NCBI GenBank assembly: GCA_963680875.1
Contig: OY804585.1
Location: forward strand, 41,399,414 to 41,463,413
DNA: 64,000 nt
Origin: Bathymodiolus brooksi
Lineage: Eukaryota; Mollusca; Bivalvia; Mytilida; Modiolidae
Reading direction: 5' to 3'
Every line of letters begins with the position of its first letter. The stretch's first letter is position 1. Below the pieces are notes generated by a model, which was not told the origin of the DNA, made no database searches, and was given only the letters and a program-made list of their open reading frames with translations. Of this stretch, positions 11,101 through 27,191 are shown one piece after another. A program made the position numbers and the translations under genes.

Positions 11101-14100
11101 ATAGTATCTGTGATAGATAAACTGAATAATAGATAAACTTGTTGTATTATATAGTATCTGTGATAGATAAACTAGATAATAGATAAACTTGTTGTATTAT
11201 ATAGTATCTGTGATAGATAAACTGAATAATAGATAAACTTGTTGTATTATATAGTATCTGTGATAGATAAACTGAATAATAGATAAATTTGTTGTATTAT
11301 ATAGTATCTGTGATAGATAAACTAGATAATAGATAAACTTGTTGTATTATATAGTATCTGTGATAGCTAGACTAGATAATAGATAAAGTTGTTGTATTAT
11401 ATAGTATCTGTGATAGAGAAACTAGATAATAGATAACCTTGTTATATTATATATTGTTGTATTGTATAGTATCCGTGATAGGTAAACTAGATAATAGATA
11501 AACCTGTTGTATTATATAGTATCTGTGATAGATAAACTGAATAATAGATAAACTTGTTGTAGTATATAGTATCTGTGATAGATAAACTAGATAATAGATA
11601 AACTTGTTGTATTATATAGTATCTGTGATAGATAAACTTGTCATATTATATATTGTTGTATTGTATAGTATCTGTGATAGATAAACTTGTCATATTATAT
11701 ATTGTTGTATTGTATAGTATCTGTGATAGATAAACTAGATAATATATAAACTTGTTGTATTATATAGTATATGTGATAGATAAACTAGATAATAGATAAA
11801 CTTGCTGTATTATATAGTATCTGTGATAGATAAACTAGATAATAGATAAAGTTGTTGTATTATATATTATCTGTGATAGATAAACTAGATAATAGATAAA
11901 CTTGTTATATTATATATTGTTGTATTGTATAGTATCCGTGATAGGTAAACTAGATAATAGATAAACCTGTTGTATTATATAGTATCTGTGATAGATAAAC
12001 TGAATAATAGATAAACTTGTTGTATTATATAGTATCTGTAATAGATAAACTAGATAATAGATAAACTTGTTGTATTATATATTATCTGTGATAGATAAAC
12101 TAGATAATAGATAAACTTGTTATATTATATATTGTTGTATTATATAGTATCTGTGATAGCTAGAGTAGATAATAGATAAACCTGTTATATTATATAGTAT
12201 CTGTGATAGATAAACTAGATAATAGATAAACTTGTTGTATTATATAGTATCTGTGATAGATAAACTAGATAATAGATAAACCTGTTGTATTATATAGTAT
12301 CTGTGATAGATAAACTGAATAATAGATAAACTTGTTGTATTATATATTATCTGTGATAGATAAACTAGATAATAGATAAACTTGTTATATTATATATTGT
12401 TGTATTATATAGTATCTGTGATAGCTAGAGTAGATAATAGATAAACCTGTTATATTATATAGTATCTGTGATAGATAAACTAGATAATAGATAAACTTGT
12501 TGTATTATATAGTATCTGTGATAGATAAACTAGATAATAGATAAACCTGTTGTATTATATAGTATCTGTGATAGATAAACTGAATAATAGATAAACTTGT
12601 TGTATTATATAGTATCTGTGATAGATAAACTGAATAATAGATAAATTTGTTGTATTATATAGTATCTGTGATAGATAAACTAGATAATAGATAAACTTGT
12701 TGTATTATATAGTATCTGTGATAGCTAGACTAGATAATAGATAAACCTGTTATATTATATAGTATCTGTGATAGATAAACTAGATAATAGATAAACTTGT
12801 TGTATTATATAGTATCTGTGATAGATAAACTAGATAATAGATAAACTTGTTATATTATATATTGTTGTATTGTATAGTATCCGTGATAGGTAAACTAGAT
12901 AATAGATAAACATGTTGTATTATATAGTATCTGTGATAGATAAACTGAATAATAGATAAACTTGTTGTATTATATAGTATCTGTGATAGATAAACTAGAT
13001 AATAGATAAACTTGTTGTATTATATAGTATCTGTGATAGCTAGACTAGATAATATATAAATTTGTTGTATTATATAGTATCTGTGATAGATAAACTAGAT
13101 AATAGATAAACCTGCTGTATCATATAGTATCTGTGATAGATAAACTAGATAATAGATAAACTTGTTGTATTATATATTATCTGTGATAGATAAACTTGTC
13201 ATATTATGTATTGTTGTATTGTATAGTATCTGTGATAGATAAACTAGATAATATATAAACTTGTTGTATTATATAGTATCTGTGATAGATAAACTAGATA
13301 ATAGATAAACTTGTTGTATTATATAGTATATGTGATAGATAAACTAGATAATAGATAAAGTTGTTGTATTGTATAGTATCTGTGATAGATAAACTAGATA
13401 ATAGATAAACCTGCTGTACTATATAGTATCTGTGATAGATAAACTACATAATAGATAAAGTTGTTGTATTATATAGTATCTGTGATAGAGAAACTAGATA
13501 ATAGATAAAGTTGTTGTATTATATAGTATCTGTGATAGAGAAACTAGATAATAGATAACCTTGTTATATTATATATTGTTGTATTGTATAGTATCCGTGA
13601 TAGGTAAACTAGATAATAGATAAACCTGTTGTATTATATAGTATCTGTGATAGATAAACTGAATAATAGATAAACTTGTTGTAGTATATAGTATCTGTGA
13701 TAGATAAACTAGATAATAGATAAACTTGTTGTATTATATAGTATCTGTGATAGATAAACTTGTCATATTATATATTGTTGTATTGTATAGTATCTGTGAT
13801 AGATAAACTTGTCATATTATATATTGTTGTATTGTATAGTATCTGTGATAGATAAACTAGATAATATATAAACTTGTTGTATTATATAGTATATGTGATA
13901 GATAAACTAGATAATAGATAAACTTGCTGTATTATATAGTATCTGTGATAGATAAACTAGATAATAGATAAAGTTGTTGTATTATATATTATCTGTGATA
14001 GATAAACTAGATAATAGATAAACTTGTTATATTATATATTGTTGTATTGTATAGTATCCGTGATAGGTAAACTAGATAATAGATAAACCTGTTGTATTAT

Positions 14101-14123
14101 ATAGTATCTGTGATAGATAAACT
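5878..14123. repeat. Two tandem copies of a 4,110-bp unit
   Basis: Copy one is about 5,878-9,987 and copy two about 9,988-14,097, with the match continuing to 14,123. I compared about twenty places along the unit, including rare variants (GTAGTATATA at 7449 and 11559, again at 9571 and 13681; CTGTAATAG; AAACATG; five 34-bp units), and found no difference. The length equals 74 full monomers, five 34-bp units and sixteen 15-bp units. Inside each copy a smaller segment recurs at an offset of 2,122 bp. Apparent absence of divergence implies recent duplication or homogenisation, or an assembly error. Confidence 0.9.
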
Positions 14124-14280
14124 GAATAATAGATAAACTTGTTGTATTATATAGTATCTGTAATAGATAAACTAGATAATAGATAAACTTGTTGTATTAT
14201 ATATTATCTGTGATAGATAAACTAGATAATAGATAAACTTGTTATATTATATATTGTTGTATTATATAGTATCTGTGATA

Positions 14281-14780
14281 GCTAGAGTAGATAATAGATA
14301 AACCTGTTGTATTATATAGTATCTGTGATAGCTAGAGTAGATAATAGATAAACCTGTTGTATTATATAGTATCTGTGATAGATAAACTAGATAATAGATA
14401 AACTTGTTGTATTATATAGTATCTGTGATAGATAAACTAGATAATAGATAAACCTGTTGTATTATATAGTATCTGTGATAGATAAACTGAATAATAGATA
14501 AACTTGTTGTATTATATAGTATCTGTGATAGCTAGAGTAGATAATAGATAAACTTGTTGTATTATATAGTATCTGTGATAGCTAGAGTAGATAATAGATA
14601 AACCTGTTGTATTATATAGTATCTGTGATAGATAAACTAGATAATAGATAAACTTGTTGTATTATATAGTATCTGTGATAGATAAACTAGATAATAGATA
14701 AACCTGTTGTATTATATAGTATCTGTGATAGATAAACTGAATAATAGATAAACTTGTTGTATTATATAGTATCTGTGATA
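14281..14780. repeat. 250-bp local tandem duplication
   Basis: GCTAGAGTAG occurs in adjacent monomers at 14,281 and 14,331, and again in adjacent monomers at 14,531 and 14,581, so a five-monomer block was copied in tandem. The copies differ at a few bases (for example AAACCTG against AAACTTG). The surrounding stretch to about 15.7 kb is ordinary array carrying one AAACATG unit at 15,068. Confidence 0.8.
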
Positions 14781-15733
14781 GATAAACTGAATAATAGATA
14801 AATTTGTTGTATTATATAGTATCTGTGATAGATAAACTAGATAATAGATAAACTTGTTGTATTATATAGTATCTGTGATAGCTAGACTAGATAATAGATA
14901 AACCTGTTATATTATATAGTATCTGTGATAGATAAACTAGATAATAGATAAACTTGTTGTATTATATAGTATCTGTGATAGATAAACTAGATAATAGATA
15001 AACTTGTTATATTATATATTGTTGTATTGTATAGTATCCGTGATAGGTAAACTAGATAATAGATAAACATGTTGTATTATATAGTATCTGTGATAGATAA
15101 ACTGAATAATAGATAAACTTGTTGTATTATATAGTATCTGTGATAGATAAACTAGATAATAGATAAACTTGTTGTATTATATAGTATCTGTGATAGCTAG
15201 ACTAGATAATATATAAATTTGTTGTATTATATAGTATCTGTGATAGATAAACTAGATAATAGATAAACCTGCTGTATCATATAGTATCTGTGATAGATAA
15301 ACTAGATAATAGATAAACTTGTTGTATTATATATTATCTGTGATAGATAAACTTGTCATATTATGTATTGTTGTATTGTATAGTATCTGTGATAGATAAA
15401 CTAGATAATATATAAACTTGTTGTATTATATAGTATCTGTGATAGATAAACTAGATAATAGATAAACTTGTTGTATTATATAGTATATGTGATAGATAAA
15501 CTAGATAATAGATAAAGTTGTTGTATTGTATAGTATCTGTGATAGATAAACTAGATAATAGATAAACCTGCTGTACTATATAGTATCTGTGATAGATAAA
15601 CTACATAATAGATAATCTTGTTGTATTATATAGTATCTGTGATAGATAAACTAGATAATAGATAAAATTGTTGTATTACATAGTATCTGTGATAGATAAA
15701 CTAGATAATAGATAAACCTGTTATATTGTATAG

Positions 15734-18700
15734 TATCTGTGATAGATAAACTAGATAATAGATAAAGTTGTTGCATTGTATAGTATCTGTGATAGATAAA
15801 CTAGATAATATATAAACTTGTTGTATTATATAGTATCTGTGATAGATAAACTAGATAATAGATAAACTTGTTATATTATAAAGTATCTGTGATAGATAAA
15901 CTAGATAATAGATAAACCTGTTGTATTATATATTATCTGTGATAGATAAACTAGATAATAGATAAACTTGTTCTATTATATATTGTTGTATTGTATAGTA
16001 TCTGTGATAGATAAACTAAATAATAGATAAACCTGTTGTATTATATAGTATCTGTGATAGATAAACTAGATAATAGATAAACTTGTTGTATTATATAGTA
16101 TCTGTGATAGATAAACTAGATAATATATAAACTTGTTATATTATATATTGTTGTATTGTATCGTATCCGTGATAGGTAAACTAGATAATAGATAAACCTA
16201 TTGTATTATATAGTATCTGTGATAGATAAACTGAATAATAGATAAACTTGTTGTATTATATAGTATATGTGATAGCTAGACTAGATAATAGATAAACCTG
16301 TTATATTATATAGTATCTGTGATAGATAAACTAGATAAATAGATAAACTTGTTGTATTATATATTATCTGTGATAGATAAACTAGATAATAGATAAACTT
16401 GTTATATTATATATTGTTGTATTGTATAGTATCCGTGATAGGTAAACTAGATAATAGATAAACCTGTTGTATTATATAGTATCTGTGATAGCTAGACTAG
16501 ATAATAGATAAACCTGTTATATTATATAGTATCTGTGATAGATAAACTAGATAATAGATAAACTTGTTGTATTATATAGTATCTGTGATAGATAAACTGA
16601 ATAATAGATAAACTTGTTGTATTATATAGTATCTGTGATAGATAAACTAGATAATAGATAAACTTGTTGTATTATATAGTATCTGTGATAGCTAGACTAG
16701 ATAATAGATAAACTTGTTATATTATATATTGTTGTATTGTATAGTATTCGTGATAGGTAAACTAGATAATAGATAAACCTGTTGTACTATATAGTATCTG
16801 TGATAGATAAACTGAATAATAGATAAATTTGTTGTATTATATAGTATCTGTGATAGATAAACTAGATAATAGATAAACTTGTTGTATTATATAGTATCTG
16901 TGATAGCTAGACTAGATAATAGATAAACTTGTTATATTATATATTGTTGTATTGTATCGTATCCGTGATAGGTAAACTAGATAATAGATAAACCTATTGT
17001 ATTATATAGTATCTGTGATAGATAAACTGAATAATAGATAAACTTGTTGTATTATATAGTATATGTGATAGCTAGACTAGATAATAGATAAACCTGTTAT
17101 ATTATATAGTATCTGTGATAGATAAACTAGATAATAGATAAACTTGTTGTATTATATATTATCTGTGATAGATAAACTAGATAATAGATAAACTTGCTAT
17201 ATTATATATTGTTGTATTGTATAGTATCCGTGATAGGTAAACTAGATAATAGATAAACCTGTTGTATTATATAGTATCTGTGATAGATAAACTGAATAAT
17301 AGATAAACTTGTTGTATTATATAGTATCTGTGATAGATAAACTAGATAATAGATAAACTTGTTGTATTATATATTATCTGTGATAGATAAACTAGATAAT
17401 AGATAAAGTTGTTGCATTGTATAGTATCTGTGATAGATAAACTAGATAATATATAAACTTGTTGTATTATATAGTATCTGTGATAGATAAACTAGATAAT
17501 AGATAAACTTGTTATATTATAAAGTATCTGTGATAGATAAACTAGATAATAGATAAACCTGTTGTATTATATATTATCTGTGATAGATAAACTAGATAAT
17601 AGATAAACTTGTTCTATTATATATTGTTGTATTGTATAGTATCTGTGATAGATAAACTAAATAATAGATAAACCTGTTGTATTATATAGTATCTGTGATA
17701 GATAAACTAGATAATAGATAAACTTGTTGTATTATATAGTATCTGTGATAGATAAACTAGATAATATATAAACTTGTTATATTATATATTGTTGTATTGT
17801 ATCGTATCCGTGATAGGTAAACTAGATAATAGATAAACCTATTGTATTATATAGTATCTGTGATAGATAAACTGAATAATAGATAAACTTGTTGTATTAT
17901 ATAGTATATGTGATAGCTAGACTAGATAATAGATAAACCTGTTATATTATATAGTATCTGTGATAGATAAACTAGATAAATAGATAAACTTGTTGTATTA
18001 TATATTATCTGTGATAGATAAACTAGATAATAGATAAACTTGTTATATTATATATTGTTGTATTGTATAGTATCCGTGATAGGTAAACTAGATAATAGAT
18101 AAACCTGTTGTATTATATAGTATCTGTGATAGCTAGACTAGATAATAGATAAACCTGTTATATTATATAGTATCTGTGATAGATAAACTAGATAATAGAT
18201 AAACTTGTTGTATTATATAGTATCTGTGATAGATAAACTGAATAATAGATAAACTTGTTGTATTATATAGTATCTGTGATAGATAAACTAGATAATAGAT
18301 AAACTTGTTGTATTATATAGTATCTGTGATAGCTAGACTAGATAATAGATAAACTTGTTATATTATATATTGTTGTATTGTATAGTATTCGTGATAGGTA
18401 AACTAGATAATAGATAAACCTGTTGTACTATATAGTATCTGTGATAGATAAACTGAATAATAGATAAATTTGTTGTATTATATAGTATCTGTGATAGATA
18501 AACTAGATAATAGATAAACTTGTTGTATTATATAGTATCTGTGATAGCTAGACTAGATAATAGATAAACTTGTTATATTATATATTGTTGTATTGTATCG
18601 TATCCGTGATAGGTAAACTAGATAATAGATAAACCTATTGTATTATATAGTATCTGTGATAGATAAACTGAATAATAGATAAACTTGTTGTATTATATAG

Positions 18701-18947
18701 TATATGTGATAGCTAGACTAGATAATAGATAAACCTGTTATATTATATAGTATCTGTGATAGATAAACTAGATAATAGATAAACTTGTTGTATTATATAT
18801 TATCTGTGATAGATAAACTAGATAATAGATAAACTTGTTATATTATATATTGTTGTATTGTATAGTATCCGTGATAGGTAAACTAGATAATAGATAAACC
18901 TGTTGTATTATATAGTATCTGTGATAGATAAACTGAATAATAGATAA
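15734..18947. repeat. 1,641-bp HOR, nearly two tandem copies
   Basis: Copy one is about 15,734-17,374 and copy two about 17,375-18,947, where the match ends (AAACTT against AAATTT). The length equals 30 full monomers, one 51-bp monomer and six 15-bp units. The 51-bp monomer (16,334 and 17,975), the T5A marker (15,879 and 17,520) and TTCTAT (15,971 and 17,612) all keep the 1,641 spacing. One difference seen is CTTGCTAT in copy one (about 17,193) against CTTGTTAT in copy two. Confidence 0.9.
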
Positions 18948-21900
18948 ATTTGTTGTATTATATAGTATCTGTGATAGATAAACTAGATAATAGATAAACT
19001 TGTTGTATTATATAGTATCTGTGATAGCTAGACTAGATAATAGATAAAGTTGTTGTATTATATAGTATCTGTGATAGAGAAACTAGATAATAGATAACCT
19101 TGTTATATTATATATTGTTGTATTGTATAGTATCCGTGATAGGTAAACTAGATAATAGATAAACCTGTTGTATTATATAGTATCTGTGATAGATAAACTG
19201 AATAATAGATAAACTTGTTGTAGTATATAGTATCTGTGATAGATAAACTAGATAATAGATAAACTTGTTGTATTATATAGTATCTGTGATAGATAAACTT
19301 GTCATATTATATATTGTTGTATTGTATAGTATCTGTGATAGATAAACTTGTCATATTATATATTGTTGTATTGTATAGTATCTGTGATAGATAAACTAGA
19401 TAATATATAAACTTGTTGTATTATATAGTATATGTGATAGATAAACTAGATAATAGATAAACTTGCTGTATTATATAGTATCTGTGATAGATAAACTAGA
19501 TAATAGATAAAGTTGTTGTATTATATATTATCTGTGATAGATAAACTAGATAATAGATAAACTTGTTATATTATATATTGTTGTATTGTATAGTATCCGT
19601 GATAGGTAAACTAGATAATAGATAAACCTGTTGTATTATATAGTATCTGTGATAGATAAACTGAATAATAGATAAACTTGTTGTATTATATAGTATCTGT
19701 AATAGATAAACTAGATAATAGATAAACTTGTTGTATTATATATTATCTGTGATAGATAAACTAGATAATAGATAAACTTGTTATATTATATATTGTTGTA
19801 TTATATAGTATCTGTGATAGATAAACTAGAAAATAGATAAACTTGTTGTATTATATATTATCTGTGATAGATAAACTAGATAATAGATAAACTTGTTATA
19901 TTATATATTGTTGTATTATATATTATCTGTGATAGATAAACTAGATAATAGATAAACTTGTTATATTATATATTGTTGTATTGTATAGTATCTGTGATAG
20001 ATAAACTAGATAATAGATAAACCTGTTGTATTATATAGTATCTGTGATAGATAAACTGAATAATAGATAAACTTGTTGTATTATATAGTATCTGTGATAG
20101 ATAAACTGAATAATAGATAAATTTGTTGTATTATATAGTATCTGTGATAGATAAACTAGATAATAGATAAACTTGTTGTATTATATAGTATCTGTGATAG
20201 CTAGACTAGATAATAGATAAACCTGTTATATTATATAGTATCTGTGATAGATAAACTAGATAATAGATAAACTTGTTGTATTATATAGTATCTGTGATAG
20301 ATAAACTAGATAATAGATAAACTTGTTATATTATATATTGCTGTATTGTATAGTATCCGTGATAGGTAAACTAGATAATAGATAAACATGTTGTATTATA
20401 TAGTATCTGTGATAGATAAACTGAATAATAGATAAACTTGTTGTATTATATAGTATCTGTGATAGATAAACTAGATAATAGATAAACTTGTTGTATTATA
20501 TAGTATCTGTGATAGCTAGACTAGATAATATATAAATTTGTTGTATTATATAGTATCTGTGATAGATAAACTAGATAATGGATAAACCTGCTGTATCATA
20601 TAGTATCTGTGATAGATAAACTAGATAATAGATAAACCTGTTGTATTATATAGTATCTGTGATAGATAAACTGAATAATAGATAAACTTGTTGTATTATA
20701 TAGTATCTGTGATAGATAAACTAGATAATAGATAAACTTGTTGTATTATATAGTATCTGTGATAGATAAACTTGTCATATTATGTATTGTTGTATTGTAT
20801 AGTATCTGTGATAGATAAACTAGATAATATATAAACTTGTTGTATTATATAGTATCTGTGATAGATAAACTAGATAATAGATAAACTTGTTGTATTATAT
20901 AGTATATGTGATAGATAAACTAGATAATAGATAAAGTTGTTGTATTGTATAGTATCTGTGATAGATAAACTAGATAATAGATAAACCTGCTGTATCATAT
21001 AGTATCTGTGACAGATAAACTAGATAATAGATAAACTTGTTGTATTATATAGTATCTGTGATAGATAAACTAGATAATAGATAAACTTGTTGTACTATAT
21101 AGTATCTGTGATAGATAAACTACATAATAGATAATCTTGTTGTATTATATAGTATCTGTGATAGATAAACTAGATAATAGATAAAATTGTTGTATTACAT
21201 AGTATCTGTGATAGATAAACTAGATAATAGATAAACCTGTTATATTGTATAGTATCTGTGATAGATAAACTAGATAATAGATAAAGTTGTTGCATTGTAT
21301 AGTATCTGTGATAGATAAACTAGATAATATATAAACTTGTTGTATTATATAGTATCTGTGATAGATAAACTAGATAATAGATAAACTTGTTATATTATAA
21401 AGTATCTGTGATAGATAAACTAGATAATAGATAAACCTGTTGTATTATATATTATCTGTGATAGATAAACTAGATAATAGATAAACTTGTTGTATTATAT
21501 AGTATCTGTGATAGATAAACTAGATAATATATAAACTTGTTATATTATATATTGTTGTATTGTATAGTATTCGTGATAGGTAAACTAGATAATAGATAAA
21601 CCTGTTGTATTATATAGTATCTGTGATAGATAAACTAGATAATAGATAAACTTGTTGTATTATATAGTATCTGTGATAGATAAACTAGATAATATATAAA
21701 CTTGTTATATTATATATTGTTGTATTGTATAGTATTCGTGATAGGTAAACTAGATAATAGATAAACCTGTTGTACTACATAGTATCTGTGATAGATAAAC
21801 TGAATAATAGATAAATTTGTTGTATTATATAGTATCTGTGATAGATAAACTAGATAATAGATAAACTTGTTGTATTATATAGTATCTGTGATAGCTAGAC

Positions 21901-22424
21901 TAGATAATAGATAAACTTGTTATATTATATATTGTTGTATTGTATCGTATCCGTGATAGGTAAACTAGATAATAGATAAACCTATTGTATTATATAGTAT
22001 CTGTGATAGATAAACTGAATAATAGATAAACTTGTTGTATTATATAGTATATGTGATAGCTAGACTAGATAATAGATAAACCTGTTATATTATATAGTAT
22101 CTGTGATAGATAAACTAGATAATAGATAAACTTGTTGTATTATATATTATCTGTGATAGATAAACTAGATAATAGATAAACTTGTTATATTATATATTGT
22201 TGTATTGTATAGTATCCGTGATAGGTAAACTAGATAATAGATAAACCTGTTGTATTATATAGTATCTGTGATAGATAAACTGAATAATAGATAAACTTGT
22301 TGTATTATATAGTATCTGTGATAGATAAACTAGATAATAGATAAACTTGTTGTATTATATATTATCTGTGATAGATAAACTAGATAATAGATAAACTTGT
22401 TATATTATATATTGTTGTATTGTA

Positions 22425-23424
22425 TAGTATCTGTGATAGATAAACTGAATAATAGATAAATTTGTTGTATTATATAGTATCTGTGATAGATAAACTAGAT
22501 AATAGATAAACTTGTTGTATTATATAGTATCTGTGATAGCTAGACTAGATAATAGATAAACCTGTTATATTATATAGTATCTGTGATAGATAAACTAGAT
22601 AATAGATAAACTTGTTGTATTATATAGTATCTGTGATAGATAAACTAGATAATAGATAAACTTGTTATATTATATATTGTTGTATTGTATAGTATCCGTG
22701 ATAGGTAAACTAGATAATAGATAAACATGTTGTATTATATAGTATCTGTGATAGATAAACTGAATAATAGATAAACTTGTTGTATTATATAGTATCTGTG
22801 ATAGATAAACTAGATAATAGATAAACTTGTTGTATTATATAGTATCTGTGATAGCTAGACTAGATAATATATAAATTTGTTGTATTATATAGTATCTGTG
22901 ATAGATAAACTAGATAATAGATAAACCTGCTGTATCATATAGTATCTGTGATAGATAAACTAGATAATAGATAAACTTGTTGTATTATATATTATCTGTG
23001 ATAGATAAACTTGTCATATTATGTATTGTTGTATTGTATAGTATCTGTGATAGATAAACTAGATAATATATAAACTTGTTGTATTATATAGTATCTGTGA
23101 TAGATAAACTAGATAATAGATAAACTTGTTGTATTATATAGTATCTGTGATAGATAAACTAGATAATATATAAACTTGTTGTATTATATAGTATCTGTGA
23201 TAGATAAACTAGATAATAGATAAACTTGTTGTATTATATAGTATATGTGATAGATAAACTAGATAATAGATAAAGTTGTTGTATTGTATAGTATCTGTGA
23301 TAGATAAACTAGATAATAGATAAATCTGCTGTATCATATAGTATCTGTGACAGATAAACTAGATAATAGATAAACTTGTTGTATTATATAGTATCTGTGA
23401 TAGATAAACTAGATAATAGATAAA
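22425..23424. repeat. 1-kb block present four times in the window
   Basis: This block matches 4,868-5,867 at an offset of 17,557, and the same block recurs at about 39,608-40,607 and 48,349-49,348. It is tagged by two rare units: AAACATG (5169, 22726, 39909, 48650) and AAATCTGCTG (5761, about 23318, 40501, 49242). In this copy the flanks differ on both sides, so it is an isolated dispersed copy, while the other three sit inside larger duplicated segments. Confidence 0.85.
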
Positions 23425-26400
23425 ATTGTTGTATTACATAGTATCTGTGATAGATAAACTAGATAATAGATAAACTTGTTCTATTATATATTGTTGTATT
23501 GTATAGTATCTGTGATAGATAAACTAAATAATAGATAAACCTGTTGTATTATATAGTATCTGTGATAGATAAACTAGATAATAGATAAACTTGTTGTATT
23601 ATATAGTATCTGTGATAGATAAACTAGATAATATATAAACTTGTTATATTATATATTGTTGTATTGTATAGTATTCGTGATAGGTAAACTAGATAATAGA
23701 TAAACCTGTTGTACTATATAGTATCTGTGATAGATAAACTGAATAATAGATAAATTTGTTGTATTATATAGTATATGTGATAGCTAGACTAGATAATAGA
23801 TAAACCTGTTATATTATATAGTATCTGTGATAGATAAACTAGATAATAGATAAACTTGTTGTATTATATATTATCTGTGATAGATAAACTAGATAATAGA
23901 TAAACTTGTTATATTATATATTGTTGTATTGTATAGTATTCGTGATAGGTAAACTAGATAATAGATAAACTTGTTGTACTATATAGTATCTGTGATAGAT
24001 AAACTACATAATAGATAATCTTGTTGTATTATATAGTATCTGTGATAGATAAACTAGATAATAGATAAAATTGTTGTATTACATAGTATCTGTGATAGAT
24101 AAACTAGATAATAGATAAACCTGTTATATTGTATAGTATCTGTGATAGATAAACTAGATAATAGATAAAGTTGTTGCATTGTATAGTATCTGTGATAGAT
24201 AAACTAGATAATATATAAACTTGTTGTATTATATAGTATCTGTGATAGATAAACTAGATAATAGATAAACTTGTTATATTATAAAGTATCTGTGATAGAT
24301 AAACTAGATAATAGATAAACCTGTTGTATTATATATTATCTGTGATAGATAAACTAGATAATAGATAAACTTGTTCTATTATATATTGTTGTATTGTATA
24401 GTATCTGTGATAGATAAACTAAATAATAGATAAACCTGTTGTATTATATAGTATCTGTGATAGATAAACTAGATAATAGATAAACTTGTTGTATTATATA
24501 GTATCTGTGATAGATAAACTAGATAATATATAAACTTGTTATATTATATATTGTTGTATTGTATAGTATTCGTGATAGGTAAACTAGATAATAGATAAAC
24601 CTGTTGTACTATATAGTATCTGTGATAGATAAACTGAATAATAGATAAATTTGTTGTATTATATAGTATCTGTGATAGATAAACTAGATAATAGATAAAC
24701 TTGTTGTATTATATAGTATCTGTGATAGCTAGACTAGATAATAGATAAACTTGTTATATTATATATTGTTGTATTGTATCGTATCCGTGATAGGTAAACT
24801 AGATAATAGATAAACCTATTGTATTATATAGTATCTGTGAAAGATAAACTGAATAATAGATAAACTTGTTGTATTATATAGTATATGTGATAGCTAGACT
24901 AGATAATAGATAAACCTGTTATATTATATAGTATCTGTGATAGATAAACTAGATAATAGATAAACTTGTTGTATTATATATTATCTGTGATAGATAAACT
25001 AGATAATAGATAAACTTGTTATATTATATATTGTTGTATTGTATAGTATCCGTGATAGGTAAACTAGATAATAGATAAACCTGTTGTATTATATAGTATC
25101 TGTGATAGATAAACTGAATAATAGATAAACTTGTTGTATTATATAGTATCTGTGATAGATAAACTAGATAATAGATAAACTTGTTGTATTATATATTATC
25201 TGTGATAGATAAACTAGATAATAGATAAACTTGTTATATTATATATTGTTGTATTATATAGTATCTGTGATAGATAAACTGAATAATAGATAAACTTGTT
25301 GTATTATATAGTATCTGTGATAGATAAACTAGATAATAGATAAACTTGTTGTATTATATAGTATCTGTGATAGATAAACTGAATAATAGATAAACTTGTT
25401 GTATTATATAGTATCTGTGATAGATAAACTGAATAATAGATAAATTTGTTGTATTATATAGTATCTGTGATAGATAAACTAGATAATAGATAAACTTGTT
25501 GTATTATATAGTATCTGTGATAGCTAGACTAGATAATAGATAAAGTTGTTGTATTATATAGTATCTGTGATAGAGAAACTAGATAATAGATAACCTTGTT
25601 ATATTATATATTGTTGTATTGTATAGTATCCGTGATAGGTAAACTAGATAATAGATAAACCTGTTGTATTATATAGTATCTGTGATAGATAAACTGAATA
25701 ATAGATAAACTTGTTGTAGTATATAGTATCTGTGATAGATAAACTAGATAATAGATAAACTTGTTGTATTATATAGTATCTGTGATAGATAAACTTGTCA
25801 TATTATATATTGTTGTATTGTATAGTATCTGTGATAGATAAACTTGTCATATTATATATTGTTGTATTGTATAGTATCTGTGATAGATAAACTAGATAAT
25901 ATATAAACTTGTTGTATTATATAGTATATGTGATAGATAAACTAGATAATAGATAAACTTGCTGTATTATATAGTATCTGTGATAGATAAACTAGATAAT
26001 AGATAAAGTTGTTGTATTATATATTATCTGTGATAGATAAACTAGATAATAGATAAACTTGTTATATTATATATTGTTGTATTGTATAGTATCCGTGATA
26101 GGTAAACTAGATAATAGATAAACCTGTTGTATTATATAGTATCTGTGATAGATAAACTGAATAATAGATAAACTTGTTGTATTATATAGTATCTGTTATA
26201 GCTAGAGTAGATAATAGATAAACCTGTTATATTATATAGTATCTGTGATAGATAAACTAGATAATAGATAAACTTGTTGTATTATATAGTATCTGTGATA
26301 GATAAACTAGATAATAGATAAACCTGTTGTATTATATAGTATCTGTGATAGATAAACTGAATAATAGATAAACTTGTTGTATTATATAGTATCTGTGATA

Positions 26401-27191
26401 GATAAACTGAATAATAGATAAATTTGTTGTATTATATAGTATCTGTGATAGATAAACTAGATAATAGATAAACTTGTTGTATTATATAGTATCTGTGATA
26501 GCTAGACTAGATAATAGATAAACCTGTTATATTATATTGTATCTGTGATAGATAAACTAGATAATAGATAAACTTGTTGTATTATATAGTATCTGTGATA
26601 GATAAACTAGATAATAGATAAACTTGTTATATTATATATTGTTGTATTGTATAGTATCCGTGATAGGTAAACTAGATAATAGATAAACATGTTGTATTAT
26701 ATAGTATCTGTGATAGATAAACTGAATAATAGATAAACTTGTTGTATTATATAGTATCTGTGATAGATAAACTAGATAATAGATAAACTTGTTGTATTAT
26801 ATAGTATCTGTGATAGCTAGACTAGATAATATATAAATTTGTTGTATTATATAGTATCTGTGATAGATAAACTAGATAATAGATAAACCTGCTGTATCAT
26901 ATAGTATCTGTGATAGATAAACTAGATAATAGATAAACTTGTTGTATTATATATTATCTGTGATAGATAAACTTGTCATATTATGTATTGTTGTATTGTA
27001 TAGTATCTGTGATAGATAAACTAGATAATATATAAACTTGTTGTATTATATAGTATCTGTGATAGATAAACTAGATAATAGATAAACTTGTTGTATTATA
27101 TAGTATATGTGATAGATAAACTAGATAATAGATAAAGTTGTTGTATTGTATAGTATCTGTGATAGATAAACTAGATAATAGATAAACCTGC

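Noticed and set aside
5878..14123. Calling the 4,110-bp duplication an assembly artefact
   Set aside because: It could be one, but similar nested duplications with scattered differences occur elsewhere in the window, so a true duplication is equally plausible; read evidence is needed to decide.
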